A DNA stretch of 26,210 nucleotides from Candidatus Woesearchaeota archaeon (lineage in GTDB: Archaea > Nanobdellota > Nanobdellia > Woesearchaeales > WAPY01): the NCBI GenBank assembly GCA_015520525.1, contig WAPY01000002.1, forward strand, positions 1 to 26,210. The letters run 5' to 3'. The notes beneath the pieces are model-generated. The model ran no database searches, had not been told where the DNA came from, and saw only the letters and a list, made by a program, of their open reading frames with translations. Made by a program: the position numbers and the translations under genes. Positions 7,899 to 15,322 of the stretch are shown piece by piece (position 1 is the stretch's first letter; every line of letters begins with the position of its first letter).

Positions 7899-8160
7899 AA
7901 TACCGCAAAAATTAGATGAAGAAAGAACAGACCTCCAAATATTGAGGACAGGAATCATAGCAGAGCTTGACGCGATAAATTTGTACGAGCAAATGGCTGC
8001 TATGGCAAAAGACAAGAGAATTAAAGAAACATTAATGGATATTGCAAGGGAAGAAAAAGCCCATGTTGGAGAATTTGAATCACTGCTTTTTGAACTTGAC
8101 AAAGAGCAGGCTAAAGAATATGAAGACGGGAAAAAAGAAGTTGAAGAGAGGGGAGAATAA
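7888..8160 (+). CDS. Half-ferritin of the encapsulated-ferritin (EncFtn) type
   Basis: 90 aa, two predicted helices, so an iron site can form only between subunits. The metal-binding pattern is E26, E56 and H59 (AELDAINLYEQMAA ... IAREEKAHVGEF). The spacing of 30 and 33 residues is that of the ferroxidase site in encapsulated ferritins (E32, E62, H65 in the Rhodospirillum protein). The segment IKETLMDIAREEKAHVGEFESLL is family-typical. It would oxidise Fe2+ and help store iron, limiting Fenton chemistry. It overlaps the flavodiiron gene by 11 nt and is 2 nt from the superoxide reductase gene. No encapsulin (HK97-fold) shell gene is in the window and no clear shell-docking peptide is visible in the charged tail. 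Start 7888 or 7891; GGAGATG at 7874-7880 serves both. Confidence 0.88.
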   Translation: MMGKIPQKLDEERTDLQILRTGIIAELDAINLYEQMAAMAKDKRIKETLMDIAREEKAHVGEFESLLFELDKEQAKEYEDGKKEVEERGE

Positions 8161-8162
8161 AC

Positions 8163-8525
8163 ATGACCTTTTACAGGTGTAATGTTTGCGGAAAGGTAGT
8201 TGAAGTAATTAAAGACGGCAAGGGAACTTTAGTCTGCTGTAATCAAGAGATGGAAAAACTCACAGAGAAGTATGAAGAAGGCAACAAGCATGTTCCAGTA
8301 ATAATTAGAAAGGATGATGCTTACATAGTAAAGGTTGGAAATGTCCCTCATCCAATGGAAGAGAATCATTACATAAGCATGATTGAACTTGAAGTTGATG
8401 GAGTGAAGCACAGAAAAACATTGAAGCCGGGAGACAAGCCTGAGGCGGAGTTTAAAATTCCCGCAGGTAAAGATGTTAAAGCAATTGAATACTGCACAAT
8501 TCATGGGCTGTGGAGATCAAAATAA
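8163..8525 (+). CDS. Desulfoferrodoxin-type superoxide reductase
   Basis: 120 aa. It reduces superoxide to H2O2 without making O2. Residues 1-35 are the desulforedoxin-like centre I with four cysteines (C6, C9, C25, C26; FYRCNVCG and VCCNQEM). Residues 36-120 hold the catalytic centre II: H43 in KHVPVI, H63 and H69 in PHPMEENHYI, C111 and H114 in EYCTIHGLW. The catalytic Lys (K42) is present, but the Glu that normally precedes it in EKHVP enzymes is Asn41, with Glu only two or three residues earlier. Product H2O2 would be removed by the peroxiredoxin coded upstream. Ribosome site GAGGGGAGAA lies just ahead. Translationally coupled to the half-ferritin gene. Confidence 0.96.
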   Translation: MTFYRCNVCGKVVEVIKDGKGTLVCCNQEMEKLTEKYEEGNKHVPVIIRKDDAYIVKVGNVPHPMEENHYISMIELEVDGVKHRKTLKPGDKPEAEFKIPAGKDVKAIEYCTIHGLWRSK

Positions 8526-8528
8526 ACA

Positions 8529-9155
8529 GTGAATTATAAAATGTTGATTGAGAAGATTAAGAATCTCAAGAAGACAAAAGTTAGAGAACTTGTTGACAAG
8601 AGAATTAGGGACTTTGAAATGACGGGAAAGCAGGGAATTAAAAGAATATTCTCTGAGCTCTGCTTCTGCATACTGACCGCTAATTATTCAGCTTTAGGCG
8701 GAATAGAAATACAAAGAGAGATAGGCGATAAATTCTTAACCCTGAGCGAGAAAGAACTCTCAGAAGAGCTTAAAAAGTTGGGCCATAGGTTCCCAAACAA
8801 AAGAGCGGAGTTCATAGTTGAAGCGAGGAAAAAACTGCCTCTTATCGAAGAAGCTCTTAAACTTCCCGAGTTAAAATTAAGAGAATGGCTTGTAAAAAAC
8901 ATTAAAGGAATTGGATATAAAGAAGCGTCGCATTTCATGAGGAACATAGGATACAAAAATGCCGCTATAATTGATTTTCACATAATAGACCTTCTCGTCA
9001 GAGAAGGAATAATAAAAAAACCAAAGACATTGACGAAGAAGAAGTATCTTGAAGTGGAGTCAGAACTTAAGAAAATAGCTGACAAAACAGGTTTGAACCT
9101 TGCCGAGCTTGACCTTTACCTTTGGTATATGGAAACTGGGAAAATTCTAAAATAA
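8529..9155 (+). CDS. ogg: 8-oxoguanine DNA glycosylase/AP lyase, Ogg2 type
   Basis: 208 aa from GTG 8529 (ATG 8541 is the alternative; GGAGATCA at 8511-8518 favours the GTG). It removes 8-oxoguanine from DNA and nicks the abasic strand. It belongs to the helix-hairpin-helix-GPD superfamily: LCFCILTANYSALGG near residue 45, and hairpin KNIKGIGYKEASHFMRNIG carrying catalytic Lys131, followed by the catalytic Asp149 in AIIDFHI. The length is that of archaeal Ogg2 proteins, which lack the iron-sulfur cluster of Nth. It is 3 nt after the superoxide reductase gene and so ends an operon of oxygen/ROS removal with repair of the resulting base damage. The 3' end faces archease with a 12-nt gap. Confidence 0.95.
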   Translation: MNYKMLIEKIKNLKKTKVRELVDKRIRDFEMTGKQGIKRIFSELCFCILTANYSALGGIEIQREIGDKFLTLSEKELSEELKKLGHRFPNKRAEFIVEARKKLPLIEEALKLPELKLREWLVKNIKGIGYKEASHFMRNIGYKNAAIIDFHIIDLLVREGIIKKPKTLTKKKYLEVESELKKIADKTGLNLAELDLYLWYMETGKILK

Positions 9156-9167
9156 AAACAAGGAGGA

Positions 9168-9590
9168 TTAAAGGTCGAGGGTTATCTCAGTAAACAACCC
9201 TTCTTTATCCCTGCCGAACTTAAAATCATTGTAAGTTATAGCTTTGATAACAGAAGTTATGTCATACTTTGAAAGCTCAGAATCGCCGCAGACAAGAACA
9301 TTAACCTTGAACTCGCCTTTATGATTCTTAAACAAATAAATGCTTTTGACTCTTGAGATTAAAAATCCCTCAGCGTCCAAAAGGAAGAGTAGCTCCTCTA
9401 AGAATTTGAAGACAATTTTCTCCTCACAGCAGGCGTCAAATTCTATCTTTTTGTCGACAGAACATGCAATATTATCATCAGTCATAACCCTCTTAAAAGC
9501 CTCAGCCGAATCTTTAATCAAGCCGAACAAATCATCAGCCTCAACTCTAATCCTTATATCAGCAGTCTTATCAATAAATTTGAAGCTCAT
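9168..9590 (-). CDS. Archease, RtcB activator
   Basis: 140 aa. Archease accelerates RtcB guanylylation and multiple turnover in tRNA and other RNA ligation. Family signs: FIDKTADIRIRVEADDLFGLIKDSAEAF at the start (metal Asp11, with Lys in place of the common His before TADI), FKFLEELLFLLDAEGFL in the middle (usual 'wLneLLyl.d'), and SVIKAITYNDFKFGRDKEGLFTEITLDL at the end (usual 'eVKAvTyh...vvlDi', C-terminal metal Asp). It is the last gene of the pilin-like operon (20 nt after the 84-aa gene), not beside rtcB, which lies about 3.7 kb away on the same strand. Confidence 0.95.
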   Translation of the reverse strand: MSFKFIDKTADIRIRVEADDLFGLIKDSAEAFKRVMTDDNIACSVDKKIEFDACCEEKIVFKFLEELLFLLDAEGFLISRVKSIYLFKNHKGEFKVNVLVCGDSELSKYDITSVIKAITYNDFKFGRDKEGLFTEITLDL

Positions 9591-9610
9591 TTTATGTTGC
9601 CGTCTTTGGT

Positions 9611-9865
9611 TTAATATAATTGAATTCCATTACTGTAACTGTTGTCGTTGTTTTCTTTGTTGCTGTTGTTTTCCTCATCTTTGTTGTCAGAGTCATTTGA
9701 GAACATTGAGGCAAATCCGCCGACAATATTGTTGTTCTCCTCAATGTGTTTGTTCTCATCAACAGGCTCTCTATGAGTCTTATATTTTAAAAGCTCGTTG
9801 AACATTCTAATCAAAGCCCTCAACTCTCCAACTGACAACCTTTCCGTATCTATTTTTACCTCCAT
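9611..9865 (-). CDS. Small conserved-looking protein with Asn/Asp/Glu-rich tail, function unknown
   Basis: 84 aa. The first 32 residues (EVKIDTERLSVGELRALIRMF...) look like one short strand plus an amphipathic helix and resemble small proteins of DPANN archaea of unknown role; I do not recognise a named family. Residues about 40-84 are low-complexity, rich in Asn, Asp, Glu and Ser, and probably disordered. No membrane segment or cysteine. The start is ATG 9865, because a near-perfect ribosome site AGGAGGTG (plus-strand positions 9871-9878) lies 5 nt ahead; the longer reading frame from 9889 is not needed. Third gene in the pilin-like/archease operon. Confidence 0.6.
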   Translation of the reverse strand: MEVKIDTERLSVGELRALIRMFNELLKYKTHREPVDENKHIEENNNIVGGFASMFSNDSDNKDEENNSNKENNDNSYSNGIQLY

Positions 9866-9876
9866 AAAAACACCTC

Positions 9877-10266
9877 CTACTTTTTCCAATAATAAATTCT
9901 AACAAAGTAAAATTTAGTGGCGGTAGAGTTCCCGCATATAAAAAATGTTTTCGAATGAACATTATTAGAGCTGTTTATATTCATAATATAATTTGGGTTC
10001 TCCGATATACTTAAATTAAAATTGTAATCTGGGTAGAGAGGAATTAAATATTCATCAACTACAGAAAGAGCTCCCGCAGAATCATCTGCAACCACAGCAT
10101 TTCTAAAAGAGTTCATAAGAGGAAAATAATCTGGAATAATAACTTGATGACTACGAGTTTGAGTTGTTGGAAGAATATACAATAAAGCAATTATACTTAA
10201 AATAATAGATATGACAACCTCAAGAGTTCTTAAAACGCCTCCCTTGTTTTTTCTGCTTCTGCCCAT
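9877..10266 (-). CDS. Small prepilin-like membrane protein
   Basis: 129 aa. A short basic N-terminus (MGRSRKNKGG) is followed by a single 20-residue hydrophobic helix (LEVVISIILSIIALLYILP) with a glutamate near its beginning, the layout of archaeal type IV prepilins cut by a PibD/FlaK-like peptidase. The rest (about 90 residues) is a predicted extracellular domain with one Cys (ICGNST) and N-x-S/T sequons. It starts 1 nt after the large pilin-like gene, so the two are translated together and probably act together. It could also be an ordinary signal-anchored protein; no close family recognised. Confidence 0.6.
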   Translation of the reverse strand: MGRSRKNKGGVLRTLEVVISIILSIIALLYILPTTQTRSHQVIIPDYFPLMNSFRNAVVADDSAGALSVVDEYLIPLYPDYNFNLSISENPNYIMNINSSNNVHSKTFFICGNSTATKFYFVRIYYWKK

Positions 10267-10267
10267 G

Positions 10268-11524
10268 CTAAGACCTCCAAGCTCTTAAAGTAAAAGATAA
10301 ACTTGAGAAACTTCCATTGTCCAAAAGCAGAGGAAGGTAATAAATTTTTGAATAAACATCATTGTTGGTTGAAGAGTTTCCTACACTGATTAATGTTCCA
10401 TTATAAAAAACACTTACGCCAAAGTTCTCACTTCCACTGGAGTAATTCTCCAACCAGCTCTTTAAAATTGACTCGTTAATGATCTTGTTTGGATCCATTC
10501 CAGATAAGACTCTGAAAGAACCAAACCTGACTTGATAATTAGGAAATTCAAATTCAGGAGTTAACAGGTTGGAGTTATCAACATAAAACAAGTATTTAAA
10601 TTGAGAATTGAAGAAAGAATTCAAAGAGAGAGATAAGGTATTATCTTGAGAGCATAAGGAAACATTAGACGGAGTGAATATCATTTCAAAACTTAAGCCC
10701 CTGCTTTTGTCCACAAATAAAATGTGGCTTGTTGAGAAATTATAGCAAAAGTCAGTTGATATATTCAGCTTGCCGCTGTGGGAATCGTCAGCGTAGAATT
10801 CTGAAAAGTTTGCTATATAAAACTTAGCAGAAATGTAATGAGGAAACTCATCATTAGATGTTACCGAGCAGGCAAGCCAATTGTGGCCTCCAAAGGTGTA
10901 GCAGGAATTCTCAACATCATAATTTGAAGACTTGACAGCTGAAAGGTAGGGAAGATTTACAATAGAAGAATTATTAAATGTTAAAGGAGCAGTGTTTACT
11001 CTAAAAGAGGAATTGAACATTGCCACTCCCCGCGATGAGATGATAGAAACAGGGAGAGAATTATCCAACTCAGACCTTACACTCTGAGTGGATAAGTAAG
11101 TTGTGTTGCCGACAACCTGCTTAAACATTAATGAGGAGTATTGGTCCGGAGAATTGATGAGATGATAATATCCTTTGCTGGAAGAATTATCTAAAAAAAC
11201 CAGCATGCCATCCTCAAGTATAAAAGGAACCGAACCTTGATTTGAAACAAGAAGCGTGTGATTCTGTGAGAAATTCAAAAAGCTTGGAAGTCTAACTATA
11301 ATTGGAAATGAACCATTTGTGTTTGAATCAACAACTACAAAAAGCTTGTTCACAGTCCACTTGAGGCTGTCTAAATCTGACAAAGATGGAGGGAAATCGT
11401 AAGGCCTGCTTATCTCATAGTTTCTGACAAATATGAAAAGCCAAATGACAAACAAGAAGAACAAGCTCATACTGACAATGCTATCCACTTGAAGAAAACC
11501 CCTCTTTGAATTTAAACGAAGCAT
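10268..11524 (-). CDS. Large type IV pilin-like surface protein
   Basis: 418 aa. The N-terminus MLRLNSKRG|FLQVDSIVSMSLFF... is a clear type IV prepilin signal: a basic leader, Gly, then Phe at +1 and an acidic residue at +5 (Asp) ahead of a 20-residue hydrophobic helix. The remaining about 380 residues are a beta-rich, Ser/Asn-rich ectodomain with many N-x-S/T sequons and four cysteines in its middle part (ENSCYTF, WLACSV, DFCYNF, SLCSQD). This is far larger than a normal pilin, so it may be a minor or tip pilin, an adhesin or a pseudopilin. A TATA-like TATTTAAATA at 11546-11555 about 26 nt upstream marks a leaderless start and heads the operon that ends with archease. No secretion ATPase or prepilin peptidase is in the window. 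Confidence 0.65.
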   Translation of the reverse strand: MLRLNSKRGFLQVDSIVSMSLFFLFVIWLFIFVRNYEISRPYDFPPSLSDLDSLKWTVNKLFVVVDSNTNGSFPIIVRLPSFLNFSQNHTLLVSNQGSVPFILEDGMLVFLDNSSSKGYYHLINSPDQYSSLMFKQVVGNTTYLSTQSVRSELDNSLPVSIISSRGVAMFNSSFRVNTAPLTFNNSSIVNLPYLSAVKSSNYDVENSCYTFGGHNWLACSVTSNDEFPHYISAKFYIANFSEFYADDSHSGKLNISTDFCYNFSTSHILFVDKSRGLSFEMIFTPSNVSLCSQDNTLSLSLNSFFNSQFKYLFYVDNSNLLTPEFEFPNYQVRFGSFRVLSGMDPNKIINESILKSWLENYSSGSENFGVSVFYNGTLISVGNSSTNNDVYSKIYYLPLLLDNGSFSSLSFTLRAWRS

Positions 11525-11545
11525 ACAATAATTATCACATATGAG

Positions 11546-11555
11546 TATTTAAATA
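11546..11555 (-). promoter_or_regulatory. TATA box of the pilin-like/archease operon
   Basis: TATTTAAATA, about 26 nt ahead of ATG 11524 on the minus strand, in the 82-nt divergent gap shared with ileS. Confidence 0.5.
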
Positions 11556-11575
11556 TTCTTGCTTTAACCAAAATC

Positions 11576-11585
11576 TTTTATATTA
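11576..11585 (+). promoter_or_regulatory. TATA box of ileS
   Basis: TTTTATATTA, about 27 nt ahead of ATG 11607, which has no ribosome site; the mRNA should be leaderless. Confidence 0.55.
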
Positions 11586-11606
11586 AAACATATACAACAT
11601 CTCAAG

Positions 11607-14600
11607 ATGGCAGACAAATACAATCCTCAAGAAGTTGAAGAGAAAATATTAAGATTCTGGACGGAGCACAATATATACCAAAAGGCTCGAGAACAAAACA
11701 AGGGCCACAAGAGATTCTACTACTTGGACGGACCCCCATACACGAACGGCGCAATACATGTTGGGCACGCTTGGGGAAAATCCTTGAGAGATGCTGTTCT
11801 TAGGTATAAAAGAATGCAAGGATTTGATGTTTGGGACAGGCCAGGATTTGACATGCACGGCCTTCCAATAGAAGTTGCAGTTGAGAAAAAGCTAGGAATA
11901 AAAGACAAAAAACAGATTGTTGAGGAAGAAGGACTTGCTAAATTCACAGAAGAATGCAAGAATTTCGCCCTTGAGAAGATGACTCCTATGATAAAAGACT
12001 TCAAGAGAATAGGAGTTTGGATGGACTGGGACAACCCATACATGACCATCACAAATGAGTACATAGAAAGCGTCTGGTGGGCGCTTAAAAAAGCCAAAGA
12101 AAAAGGTCTTCTCTATGAGGGATTAAAAACAATGACCTGGTGCCCGAGATGTGCAACAGCACTCGCCAAGCACGAGCTTGAATATCACACAAGAACAGAC
12201 ACATCCATATATGTTAAGTTCAGAATAATAAGAGACGGAAAAGAAACCAAAGACTACTTGATAATCTGGACGACAACTCCTTGGACCTTGCCGTTCAACC
12301 TTGCAGTTATGGTGCATCCAGACTTTGATTATGTGAAGATGAAAGTCGGAGAAGAAAACTGGATAGTTGCAAAGGAGCGAGTTGAAGATTTTATGAACTT
12401 AATAGGAAAAGAGTATGATATTGTAGAAGAATTTAAGGGGAAAAATCTTGATGGAGTTCATTACAAACCTCCCTTCTATGATGAGGTTCCCCAGCTTAAA
12501 GAGATAGAAGAAAACAACAACAGGGCGTTTTCAGTGATACTCTCAAAAGAATATGTTGATTTAGAATCAGGATCCGGCTTAGTTCATGCAGCTCCGGGCT
12601 GTGGACCTGAAGATTATGAAGTATGCAGTAAATACGGACTGCCGGCTTTCAATGTAGTTGATGAAGAGGGAGTCTTCCCCGACTCAATACCTGCATTCCA
12701 CGGTTTAAGAGCAAAAACAGACGATGAGAAATTCATAATGTTCCTAAGAGGAAAGGGTGTTCTCGTCGCAGAAGCGCCAATAACACATGATTACGCGCAC
12801 TGCTGGAGATGCAAGAGCCCTGTAATATTTAGAGCGACGAAGCAATGGTTCCTCGCAGTTGGAAAACTCAAGGAAGAGATGAGAGAAGCCAACAAGAAAA
12901 TAAAATGGGTTCCGGAATGGGCAGGCAGTAAATGGTTTGACTCATGGCTTTCAAACCTTCAAGACTGGTGCATATCCAGGCAGAGATTCTGGGGAATACC
13001 TCTGCCCATCTGGAAATGCGACAAGTGCGGAGAGATAAAAGTAATAGGCTCTAAAGAAGAACTGGAAGAATTAAGCGGGCAGAAAATAGAAAACCTCCAT
13101 AGACCGTGGATTGACAAGATTACAATAAAATGTCCAAAATGCGGCGGAGAAATGCACAGAATACCGGATGTTTTAGATGTGTGGCTTGACTCAGGAGCAG
13201 CGTCATGGGCTACAATAGGATACCCAAAAGACAAAAAATTATTCGAAGAAATGTGGCCCGCGGACTTAATACTTGAAGGAAAAGACCAAATAAGAGGATG
13301 GTTCAACTCTCAGATGTGCCTCAGCTTCGTTAGCTTTGGAAAAGCTCCTTACAAAGCAGTCTATATGCACGGATTAATAAATGACTCTCAAGGCAGGAAA
13401 ATGTCAAAATCCTTGCACAATATAATCTCTCCATACGAAGTGGTGGATAAATACGGAGCTGACGCAATGAGATTTTATATGATAGGAGGCGCGAATCCCG
13501 GCCTGGATTTGAACTACAACTTTGAAGATCTCAAAGGGAAATACAAAACCTTAAACATGCTGTGGAACATAATATCATACCTCCTAAACTCAATAGAAAC
13601 TTACAGTGTGAAAATATTAAATTCTGAGGAGTATGACTCTCTAAAACTGGGAACAGAAGAGAAGTATATACTTTCAAGGTTGAACTCAACAATAAGAGAA
13701 ATGACAAAGAGCTTCGACAACTACGAGATACAGGCAAACTCAGCACTGCTTGACTCATTAATTGGAGACATAAGCAGGAAGTACATAAAGATGACGAGAA
13801 ATAAGATTAAAGAGAATCCCGACTTGGTTGTCAACACAATATACGATGTAGTGCTTGAAGCTTTAAAACTGGCGGCTCCAATAATCCCCTTCTTGTCTGA
13901 AGAGCTTTATCAAAGAATAAGAGGATACTCAGAAGAGGCGGATAAAGAAAGCATACACCTGTATGAATGGCCGGCATTTGATGAGATGAAAATAGACGAA
14001 AAGCTTGAAGAATCCTTCAAAATTTATGACAGCATACTTCAAGCAGGTCTTAATTTAAGAGAAAAAGCAGGCTATGGAATAAGATGGCCGTTCAAAGAGC
14101 TTACTATAATCACAAAAGACGACAGGATAAAAGAAGAAGTAAAAATCCTTGAGGAAATAATAAAGGAACAACTGAATGTGAAAACTATAAGCGTGAAAGA
14201 CAAGATTGACACGGTAAAAACAGCCAAGTTGAACTTCAGAGTCTTGGGCTCAAAATACAAATCAGACATACCTGCAATAATAGCAGAATTATCACTAGTG
14301 AAGCCAGAGATATTAGCAGAAACGATAAACAAGGAGGGAGCGTATAAGATCAAAGTTGGAGGCAAGGAAGTAGAGATAACAAAAGAGGACGTAATAGAAA
14401 AAGACGAGCTTCCTAAGAATGAGCTGGTTGCAGAAATACAAGGGACGGACGCTAAAGTTATGCTCGACACGGAACTGACAGAGGAACTGTTAAAAGAAGG
14501 ATACTTGAGAGAACTCACGAGAAGAATACAAGATATGAGGAAGAAGAGAGGATTGAAGCCGAAAGATAAAGTGGCGCTAAAAATATTCTTAAACAAGGAT

Positions 14601-14756
14601 TCATCATTCTTGGTAGAATATGAGGAAGAATTGTCAAAGAAGGTAGGCGCGTCATCAATAAGCTTCACAAAGACAAAAGACGAAACATACATAGAGCAAA
14701 AAATAAAAGACAAAACATTTTATGTGCACTTAGAAAATGGCGGCGAAAGTAGCTAA
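11607..14756 (+). CDS. ileS: Isoleucyl-tRNA synthetase
   Basis: 1049 aa, class Ia synthetase of archaeal/eukaryal type. It charges tRNA-Ile with isoleucine and edits valine. The HIGH motif is HVGH (51-54) in NGAIHVGHAWGKSLRD; KMSKS is at 598-602 in QGRKMSKSLHN. The CP1 editing domain starts with IWTTTPWTLPFNLAV. Cysteine pairs occur in WCPRCATALAKHELEY, CWRCKSP and the zinc-like CDKCGEIKV...KCPKCGGEMHRIPDVLDVWLDSG. The C-terminal anticodon-binding part runs from about residue 690. The long C-terminal helix-rich tail is family-typical. Leaderless start. Its last 20 nt overlap the next gene, which indicates translational coupling. Confidence 0.98.
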   Translation: MADKYNPQEVEEKILRFWTEHNIYQKAREQNKGHKRFYYLDGPPYTNGAIHVGHAWGKSLRDAVLRYKRMQGFDVWDRPGFDMHGLPIEVAVEKKLGIKDKKQIVEEEGLAKFTEECKNFALEKMTPMIKDFKRIGVWMDWDNPYMTITNEYIESVWWALKKAKEKGLLYEGLKTMTWCPRCATALAKHELEYHTRTDTSIYVKFRIIRDGKETKDYLIIWTTTPWTLPFNLAVMVHPDFDYVKMKVGEENWIVAKERVEDFMNLIGKEYDIVEEFKGKNLDGVHYKPPFYDEVPQLKEIEENNNRAFSVILSKEYVDLESGSGLVHAAPGCGPEDYEVCSKYGLPAFNVVDEEGVFPDSIPAFHGLRAKTDDEKFIMFLRGKGVLVAEAPITHDYAHCWRCKSPVIFRATKQWFLAVGKLKEEMREANKKIKWVPEWAGSKWFDSWLSNLQDWCISRQRFWGIPLPIWKCDKCGEIKVIGSKEELEELSGQKIENLHRPWIDKITIKCPKCGGEMHRIPDVLDVWLDSGAASWATIGYPKDKKLFEEMWPADLILEGKDQIRGWFNSQMCLSFVSFGKAPYKAVYMHGLINDSQGRKMSKSLHNIISPYEVVDKYGADAMRFYMIGGANPGLDLNYNFEDLKGKYKTLNMLWNIISYLLNSIETYSVKILNSEEYDSLKLGTEEKYILSRLNSTIREMTKSFDNYEIQANSALLDSLIGDISRKYIKMTRNKIKENPDLVVNTIYDVVLEALKLAAPIIPFLSEELYQRIRGYSEEADKESIHLYEWPAFDEMKIDEKLEESFKIYDSILQAGLNLREKAGYGIRWPFKELTIITKDDRIKEEVKILEEIIKEQLNVKTISVKDKIDTVKTAKLNFRVLGSKYKSDIPAIIAELSLVKPEILAETINKEGAYKIKVGGKEVEITKEDVIEKDELPKNELVAEIQGTDAKVMLDTELTEELLKEGYLRELTRRIQDMRKKRGLKPKDKVALKIFLNKDSSFLVEYEEELSKKVGASSISFTKTKDETYIEQKIKDKTFYVHLENGGESS

Positions 14757-15222
14757 GGAAATCCCTTTATCCTCAATAACCTTGAGGAAGTATGAAAAGC
14801 CCTACCAAGCTGGAGAGAGGGAGCTTGTTAAAAAATACTGCCTCTCTGTGGGCCTATTGGAGCCGGGGGATTCGAGGGATGTGATCGTTGATTTGCTAAT
14901 AGTTCTTCTGAAAGCATCCAGCGATAAGAAAATGTTGAGCGTCGAAGATATAGTAAGACTTACAGCAGACGAGAGAAAACACCACAAATTGGACGACAAA
15001 GGATGCTCTGAACCTAACATAAGAAGGCAGCTGCTGAGGCTTAAAAACCTCGGAATCGTCGAGAAGATGCAATCAAAGTATAGAATAAAAGAATTCATGA
15101 GCCTGACAGAAATTGCAGAAGAAGTAGTAAAAAAGAGGACAGAAGACATACTCAACAGGATAATCCTATATTCAAAAGCTATAGATGATAAATTCTCAAA
15201 GACGGAGGAAAAAGACGGCTGA
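14737..15222 (+). CDS. Winged-helix protein overlapping ileS, function unknown
   Basis: 161 aa. Residues about 25-115 look like a winged helix-turn-helix: two helices (RELVKKYCLSVGLLEPGDSRDVIVDLLIVLL), then VEDIVRLT...CSEPNIRRQLLRLKNLGIVEKMQSKYRI, which has the recognition-helix and wing pattern. The N-terminal KEIPLSSITLRKYEKP is distinctive, and I think similar proteins occur in DPANN genomes, but I know no name or function. The C-terminal 40 residues are helical. It overlaps the end of ileS by 20 nt in another frame, so it is expressed with IleRS; roles in regulation or tRNA binding are open. Confidence 0.7.
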   Translation: MAAKVAKEIPLSSITLRKYEKPYQAGERELVKKYCLSVGLLEPGDSRDVIVDLLIVLLKASSDKKMLSVEDIVRLTADERKHHKLDDKGCSEPNIRRQLLRLKNLGIVEKMQSKYRIKEFMSLTEIAEEVVKKRTEDILNRIILYSKAIDDKFSKTEEKDG

Positions 15223-15254
15223 AAAGCTCGTCGGACCCTCCTCTAAATAGCAAA

Positions 15255-15264
15255 GCTTAAATAT
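15255..15264 (+). promoter_or_regulatory. TATA box of the lysine-rich protein gene
   Basis: GCTTAAATAT-type box; transcription would begin near 15285, just before the palindrome at 15288-15303, giving a leader of about 38 nt. Confidence 0.45.
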
Positions 15265-15287
15265 TAGTTTTCATTAAAAAGAGGTAA

Positions 15288-15303
15288 GGTGATTAAAATC
15301 ACC
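15288..15303 (+). promoter_or_regulatory. Perfect palindrome GGTGATT-AA-AATCACC in the leader of the lysine-rich protein gene
   Basis: Seven-base arms with a 2-nt centre, lying at or just after the predicted transcription start and 16 nt before a second ribosome site (AAGGTGGT, 15310-15317). The left arm is itself the archaeal Shine-Dalgarno sequence GGTGAT. As DNA it could be an operator; as RNA a two-base loop is too tight for the full stem, so a shorter hairpin would form. Confidence 0.35.
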
Positions 15304-15322
15304 CTACAAAAGGTGGTAAATG

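Noticed and set aside
14072..14713. 213-aa minus-strand reading frame opposite ileS
   Set aside because: It is a Ser/Phe/Ile-rich mirror of the Lys/Glu-rich ileS coding sequence and has no promoter or family signature.
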